From positions 248,001 through 312,000 of the forward strand of contig NZ_JAAQYM010000005.1 of the NCBI RefSeq assembly GCF_012986595.1: a DNA stretch of 64,000 nucleotides, given 5' to 3'. Numbering within the stretch: position 1 is the first letter of the stretch; each line of letters starts with the position of its first letter. The position numbers and the translations under genes were made by a program. Shown here piece after piece: positions 60,316 through 64,000 of this stretch. Below the pieces are notes generated by a model. The model saw nothing but the letters and a program-made list of their open reading frames with translations. It had not been told where the DNA came from and did no database searches. Source of the DNA: Pseudomonas koreensis (lineage in GTDB: Bacteria; Pseudomonadota; Gammaproteobacteria; Pseudomonadales; Pseudomonadaceae).

Positions 60316-61584
60316 ATGTCTGATCTGAAAACTGCCGCTCTCGAATATCATGCCAATCCTCGTCCAGGGAAGCTGAGTGTCGAGCTCACCAAGGCCACTG
60401 CTACCGCTCGCGACCTGTCGCTGGCCTACAGCCCCGGCGTAGCTGAACCAGTGCGTGAGATCGCCCGCGATCCTGAACTGGCCTACAAGTACACCGGCAA
60501 GGGCAACCTGGTTGCAGTCATTTCCGATGGCACCGCGATTCTGGGCCTGGGTAACCTCGGCCCACTGGCTTCCAAGCCAGTGATGGAAGGTAAAGGCGTG
60601 CTGTTCAAGCGCTTCGCCGGCATCGACGTATTCGACATCGAAGTCGACTCCGAAAGCCCGCAAGCCTTCATCGACACCGTAAAACGCATCTCCATCACTT
60701 TCGGCGGCATCAACCTGGAAGACATCAAGGCACCTGAGTGCTTTGAGATCGAGCGCGCTCTGATCGAGCAGTGCGACATTCCGGTATTCCACGATGACCA
60801 GCACGGCACCGCGATCGTGACCGCTGCGGGCATGATCAACGCCCTGGAAATCGCCGGCAAAACCCTGCCGGAAGCCAAGATCGTCTGCCTCGGCGCCGGC
60901 GCTGCGGCCATCTCCTGCATGAAGTTGCTGGTGAGCATGGGCGCGAAGATCGAAAACATCTTCATGGTTGACCGTACCGGCGTGATCCACTCCGGCCGTG
61001 ACGACCTGAACCAGTACAAAGCGGTATTCGCCCACGCGACCGACAAGCGCAGCCTGGCTGACGCTCTGAAAGGCGCTGACGTGTTCGTTGGTCTGTCCGG
61101 CCCGAACCTGCTGAGCGCGGAAGGCCTGCTGTCGATGGCGGCCAACCCGATCGTCTTCGCCTGCTCGAACCCGGATCCGGAAATCTCCCCGGAACTGGCG
61201 CATGCGACCCGCAGCGACGTGATCATGGCCACCGGTCGTTCCGACTACCCGAACCAGGTCAACAACGTACTGGGCTTCCCGTTCATCTTCCGTGGTGCCC
61301 TGGACGTTCGCGCCAAGCGCATCAACGAAGAAATGAAAGTGGCCGCTGCCAACGCCCTGCGTGAACTGGCCAAGCTGCCAGTACCACAGGACGTGTGCGA
61401 TGCCTACGGTGGTGCGCCGCTGGAGTTCGGTCGTGAGTACATCATTCCGAAGCCAATGGACAAGCGCCTGATCACCCTGATCTCCGACGCTGTGGCCAAG
61501 GCCGCGATCGAGACCGGTGTGGCAACCCTGCCGTATCCGAAGAACTACCCGCTGAAAAGCGTGGATGACGTGTTCAACGGCTAA
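60316..61584 (+). CDS. maeB: Malic enzyme (short form)
   Basis: 422-residue NAD(P)-dependent malic enzyme, converting malate to pyruvate and CO2 and supplying NADPH. The N-terminal catalytic block YSPGVAEPVREI, GNLGPLASKPVMEGKGVLFK and FHDDQHGTAIV is followed by the dinucleotide-binding GLGAGAAAISCMKLL region. It lacks the C-terminal phosphotransacetylase-like domain of the approximately 760-residue E. coli MaeB. ATG 60316 gives the expected MSDLKTAALEYH start; the frame extends 40 codons further upstream without support. A terminator follows. Confidence 0.95.
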   Translation: MSDLKTAALEYHANPRPGKLSVELTKATATARDLSLAYSPGVAEPVREIARDPELAYKYTGKGNLVAVISDGTAILGLGNLGPLASKPVMEGKGVLFKRFAGIDVFDIEVDSESPQAFIDTVKRISITFGGINLEDIKAPECFEIERALIEQCDIPVFHDDQHGTAIVTAAGMINALEIAGKTLPEAKIVCLGAGAAAISCMKLLVSMGAKIENIFMVDRTGVIHSGRDDLNQYKAVFAHATDKRSLADALKGADVFVGLSGPNLLSAEGLLSMAANPIVFACSNPDPEISPELAHATRSDVIMATGRSDYPNQVNNVLGFPFIFRGALDVRAKRINEEMKVAAANALRELAKLPVPQDVCDAYGGAPLEFGREYIIPKPMDKRLITLISDAVAKAAIETGVATLPYPKNYPLKSVDDVFNG

Positions 61585-61606
61585 GCCGTTGTAGCGCTTC
61601 AACTGG

Positions 61607-61637
61607 AAGCCCCGATTCGAGAGAGTCGGGGCTTTTT
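61607..61637 (+). terminator. Rho-independent terminator of malic enzyme gene
   Basis: AAGCCCCGA and TCGGGGCTT form a perfect 9-base stem followed by a T-run, 22 bases after the stop codon. Confidence 0.93.
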
Positions 61638-61644
61638 GTTTGGC

Positions 61645-61734
61645 AGATCAAAAGATCGCAGCCTGCGGCGGCTCCTACAGGGAAATACGGCCGATTCTGT
61701 AGGAGCTGCCGCAGGCTGCGATCTTTTGATCTTG
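61645..61734. repeat. REP-like paired palindrome, family A
   Basis: Inverted family A units between the malic enzyme terminator and the ponA terminator. One unit has CGGCGGC in place of CGGCAGC. Confidence 0.92.
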
Positions 61735-61746
61735 CTTTGAAGCACA

Positions 61747-61783
61747 AAAAAGCCCCGCACTTCTCACGAAGGCGGGGCTTTTT
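61747..61783. terminator. Bidirectional terminator, mainly for ponA
   Basis: AAAAAGCCCCGC and GCGGGGCTTTTT form a perfect 12-base stem with T-runs on both strands. It lies 12 bases beyond the ponA stop and can also catch readthrough from the malic enzyme gene. Confidence 0.92.
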
Positions 61784-61795
61784 GCTTGGGTTGGA

Positions 61796-64000
61796 TCAGA
61801 ACAGATCGATTGGCGCCTGCTCGTCCGCTGGCAGCGGGCTGCCCGGTACGGCACCGTTACCCAGTTCGTTCACCGATGGCGGCGTGTCTTCGGACTTGAA
61901 CAGTTCGAAGTAGGCGCCAGGCGTACTTGGCGTTGCCGCACGGCCGCTGACCGGATCCACCCGCAGGCTGAGGATGCCTTCAGGCTCAGGCTGCACGTGA
62001 GGCGGCTTGTCCTTCAGTGCGGCCGACATGTAGTTCATCCAGATCGGCAGCGCCACGGTGCCCCCGAACTCGCGGCGACCGAGGCTTTCCGGCTGGTCGA
62101 AGCCAGTCCACACCGTGGTCACGTAATCGGCGTTATAACCGGAGAACCACGCATCCTTCGATTCGTTGGTGGTACCGGTCTTGCCTGCGATGTCGCTGCG
62201 GCCCATGGCCAGGGCACGGCGACCGGTGCCGAGCTTGATCACGTCCTGCAGCATGCTGTTGAGGATGTAGGTGGTGCGGCCATCGACAATCCGCTCGGCC
62301 ACGGCCGGCGCTTGTGGTGCGGCGGCAGCGCCAGGGGCTTCACCCGGTACCGGTGCGGCATTCACGGTGATCGGCTGAGACGCCGGCGCGGCAAAGCCAT
62401 CGGTGGCCGAGCCACCCTGAGGCACGGTCGGCGGGTTGGCGACGAACAGCGTGTCACCGTTGCGACTTTCGATCTTGTCGATGATGTACGGGGTGATCTT
62501 GTAGCCGCCGTTGGCGAAGGTGCTCCAGCCGGTGGCGATTTCCATCGGCGTCAGCGTCGCGGTACCCAGCGCCAGCGACAGGTTCGGCGGCAGATCCTGT
62601 TTGTTGAAGCCGAAGCGGGTGATGTAGTCGATGGTCTTGCCCACACCCATCGCCTGCAGCAGGCGGATCGACACCAGGTTACGCGACTTGTACAGCGCCT
62701 CGCGCAGACGGATCGGGCCGAGGAAGGTGTTGGTGTCGTTCTTCGGCCGCCAGACTTTGTCCAGATACTCGTCGACGAACACGATCGGGGCGTCGTTGAC
62801 CAGCGTCGCGGCGGTGTAACCGCTGTCCAGCGCGGCGCTGTAGACGAACGGCTTGAAGCTCGAACCCGGCTGACGCTTGGCCTGCAGGGCGCGGTTGTAG
62901 TTGCTCTGCTCGAAAGCGAAACCACCGACCAGCGAGCGGATCGCGCCGTTCTGCGGATCCAGCGACACCAGCGCGCCTTGCGCCTGCGGGATCTGGCTGA
63001 ACTTCAGTGAGTTGTTCGGCTGGCGCTGCACGCGAATCAGGTCGCCGACCTGCGCCACGTCCGACGGCTGCCGCGGTGCGGCGCCCATGCTGTTGGTATT
63101 GAGGAACGGCCGCGCCCACTTCATGGTGTCCCAGGCGACGTGTTCTTCGCCGGTACGGGTCAGCACCTGCAAGCCGTTCTTGTCGACCTGGGTGACGATG
63201 GCCGGTTCAAGGCTGCTGATGGTGCGCTGCTTGGTCAGCTCGGTGGCCCAGGCTTCATGGGTCTTGCCCGGCAGGCGCGACTCGGGGCCGCGATAGCCGT
63301 GACGCTGGTCGTAAGTCATCAAGCCTTCGTGCAGGGCGGTGTTGGCCATTTCCTGCAGGTTGCTCGGCACCGTGGTGGTGACGCGGAAACCTTCCGTATA
63401 AGCGTCGCTGCCGTAGCGGCCGACCATTTCGGCACGGGCCATTTCAGCAATGTACGGCGCGTTCACTTCCGGGGTCGGCACGTGATAGCTGGCGTTCAGC
63501 GGTTCGTTGATCGCGGCGGTGTAGTCGGCCTCGGAAATCTTGCCGAGCTTGTACATGCGCCCGAGGATCCAGTCGCGACGTTCTTTACTGCGCGCCGGGT
63601 TGGCCAGCGGGTTGAAGCGTGACGGGGCTTTCGGCAGGCCGGCGATCATTGCCATCTGCGCCAGGCTGATGTCACGGATCGACTTGCCGTAATACACCTG
63701 CGCCGCCGCCTCGATGCCGTAGGCGCGGTTGCCCAGGTAGATCTTGTTCACGTACAGCTCGAGGATCTCGTCCTTGGTCAGCTGCCGCTCGATCTGCAGG
63801 GCCAGAAGGATTTCCGTGGTTTTGCGCGAGAAGCTGCGTTCGCTGGTCAGGAAGAAGTTCTTCGCCACCTGCATGGTGATGGTGCTGCCGCCGGACTGGA
63901 TGTGACCGCTTTTCACCAGCTGGGTCGCGGCACGCATCAGGCTGCTCGGATCGACGCCATAGTGGTTGGCGAAGTTGTCGTCTTCAGCACTTAGTAACGC
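61796..64000 (-). CDS. ponA: Penicillin-binding protein 1A, 5' end outside window
   Basis: Visible 734 C-terminal residues of a bifunctional class A PBP that polymerises and cross-links peptidoglycan at the inner-membrane outer face. The frame is open to base 64000, so the true start lies beyond. The transglycosylase domain shows AEDDNFANHYGVD with the catalytic glutamate and GGSTITMQVAKNFFLTSER. The transpeptidase domain shows PGSSFKPFVYS (SxxK), SRNLVSIR (SxN) and KTGTTNESKDAW (KTG). An OB-like insert lies between the domains. The C-terminal tail is Pro/Ala-rich with a polar end. Confidence 0.97.
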   Translation of the reverse strand, partial: ALLSAEDDNFANHYGVDPSSLMRAATQLVKSGHIQSGGSTITMQVAKNFFLTSERSFSRKTTEILLALQIERQLTKDEILELYVNKIYLGNRAYGIEAAAQVYYGKSIRDISLAQMAMIAGLPKAPSRFNPLANPARSKERRDWILGRMYKLGKISEADYTAAINEPLNASYHVPTPEVNAPYIAEMARAEMVGRYGSDAYTEGFRVTTTVPSNLQEMANTALHEGLMTYDQRHGYRGPESRLPGKTHEAWATELTKQRTISSLEPAIVTQVDKNGLQVLTRTGEEHVAWDTMKWARPFLNTNSMGAAPRQPSDVAQVGDLIRVQRQPNNSLKFSQIPQAQGALVSLDPQNGAIRSLVGGFAFEQSNYNRALQAKRQPGSSFKPFVYSAALDSGYTAATLVNDAPIVFVDEYLDKVWRPKNDTNTFLGPIRLREALYKSRNLVSIRLLQAMGVGKTIDYITRFGFNKQDLPPNLSLALGTATLTPMEIATGWSTFANGGYKITPYIIDKIESRNGDTLFVANPPTVPQGGSATDGFAAPASQPITVNAAPVPGEAPGAAAAPQAPAVAERIVDGRTTYILNSMLQDVIKLGTGRRALAMGRSDIAGKTGTTNESKDAWFSGYNADYVTTVWTGFDQPESLGRREFGGTVALPIWMNYMSAALKDKPPHVQPEPEGILSLRVDPVSGRAATPSTPGAYFELFKSEDTPPSVNELGNGAVPGSPLPADEQAPIDLF

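Noticed and set aside
60316..61584. Malic enzyme considered truncated because it lacks the phosphotransacetylase domain
   Set aside because: The stop is followed by a good terminator and the catalytic and NAD(P) domains are complete; the short form is normal in pseudomonads.

Overview
The window looks like a chromosomal segment of a fluorescent pseudomonad, most likely the Pseudomonas fluorescens group. The DNA is GC-rich. It carries three families of paired palindromic (REP/REPIN-like) repeats typical of these genomes, a medium-chain-length PHA locus, a hut locus of the five-step HutF/HutG type, and the ubiE-ubiJ-ubiB-hisI-hisE-tatABC order. I see no phage, transposase, integrase, CRISPR array, rRNA or tRNA. 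The content is mostly core and accessory metabolism in normal operon form. All assignments come from reading motifs and gene order; no database search was run.

Layout. 1-10.1 kb: 3' end of glycogen phosphorylase, a giant DUF2339 membrane protein translationally coupled to a DUF3999 membrane-anchored protein, fructose-1,6-bisphosphatase, a DUF924 protein and a dCache chemoreceptor. 10.4-11.2 kb: a small lipoprotein and a lipocalin. 11.3-26.1 kb: the histidine-utilisation locus. hutF is divergent from hutCD; then come hutU, an NCS1 transporter, the ABC transporter hutXWV, two histidine ammonia-lyase genes, hutI and hutG. 26.3-32.3 kb: pip-dtd and the osmoregulated periplasmic glucan operon mdoGH. 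32.6-37.3 kb: a polar amino acid ABC transporter followed by a convergent chemoreceptor. 37.5-43.6 kb (minus strand): ubiE-ubiJ-ubiB-hisI-hisE-tatA-tatB-tatC-rsmE. 43.8-50.9 kb: the PHA locus, with phaI-phaF on the plus strand converging on phaC1-phaZ-phaC2-phaD. 51.1-56.3 kb (minus): a DUF971 protein, hslVU, a SPOR protein and argS. 56.6-64 kb: priA, rpmE, a secreted nuclease, malic enzyme and the 5'-truncated ponA.

The most interesting region is hut. The first of the two histidase genes lacks exactly the Ala-Ser-Gly triad that forms the MIO electrophile and has other active-site changes, so it is probably not an ordinary histidase. The hutU control region shows a sigma-54 type promoter whose predicted start lies inside a HutC operator, with a spaced TGTTAC/GTAACA inverted repeat about 150-180 bp upstream. 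Identical AATAACAA octamers, which fit the Hfq/Crc motif, precede the NCS1 transporter and the intact histidase. Together these suggest control by histidine/urocanate (HutC), nitrogen/carbon status (sigma-54 activator) and catabolite repression (Hfq/Crc). The histidine permease gene that I recall between the two lyases in relatives is absent here.

Other points of note: a rho-independent terminator for rpmE that lies inside the signal-peptide codons of the next gene; an approximately 80-residue Lys/Ala/Asp-rich insert just before the conserved C-terminus of MdoG; and 20 repeat copies, several of them inside operons.
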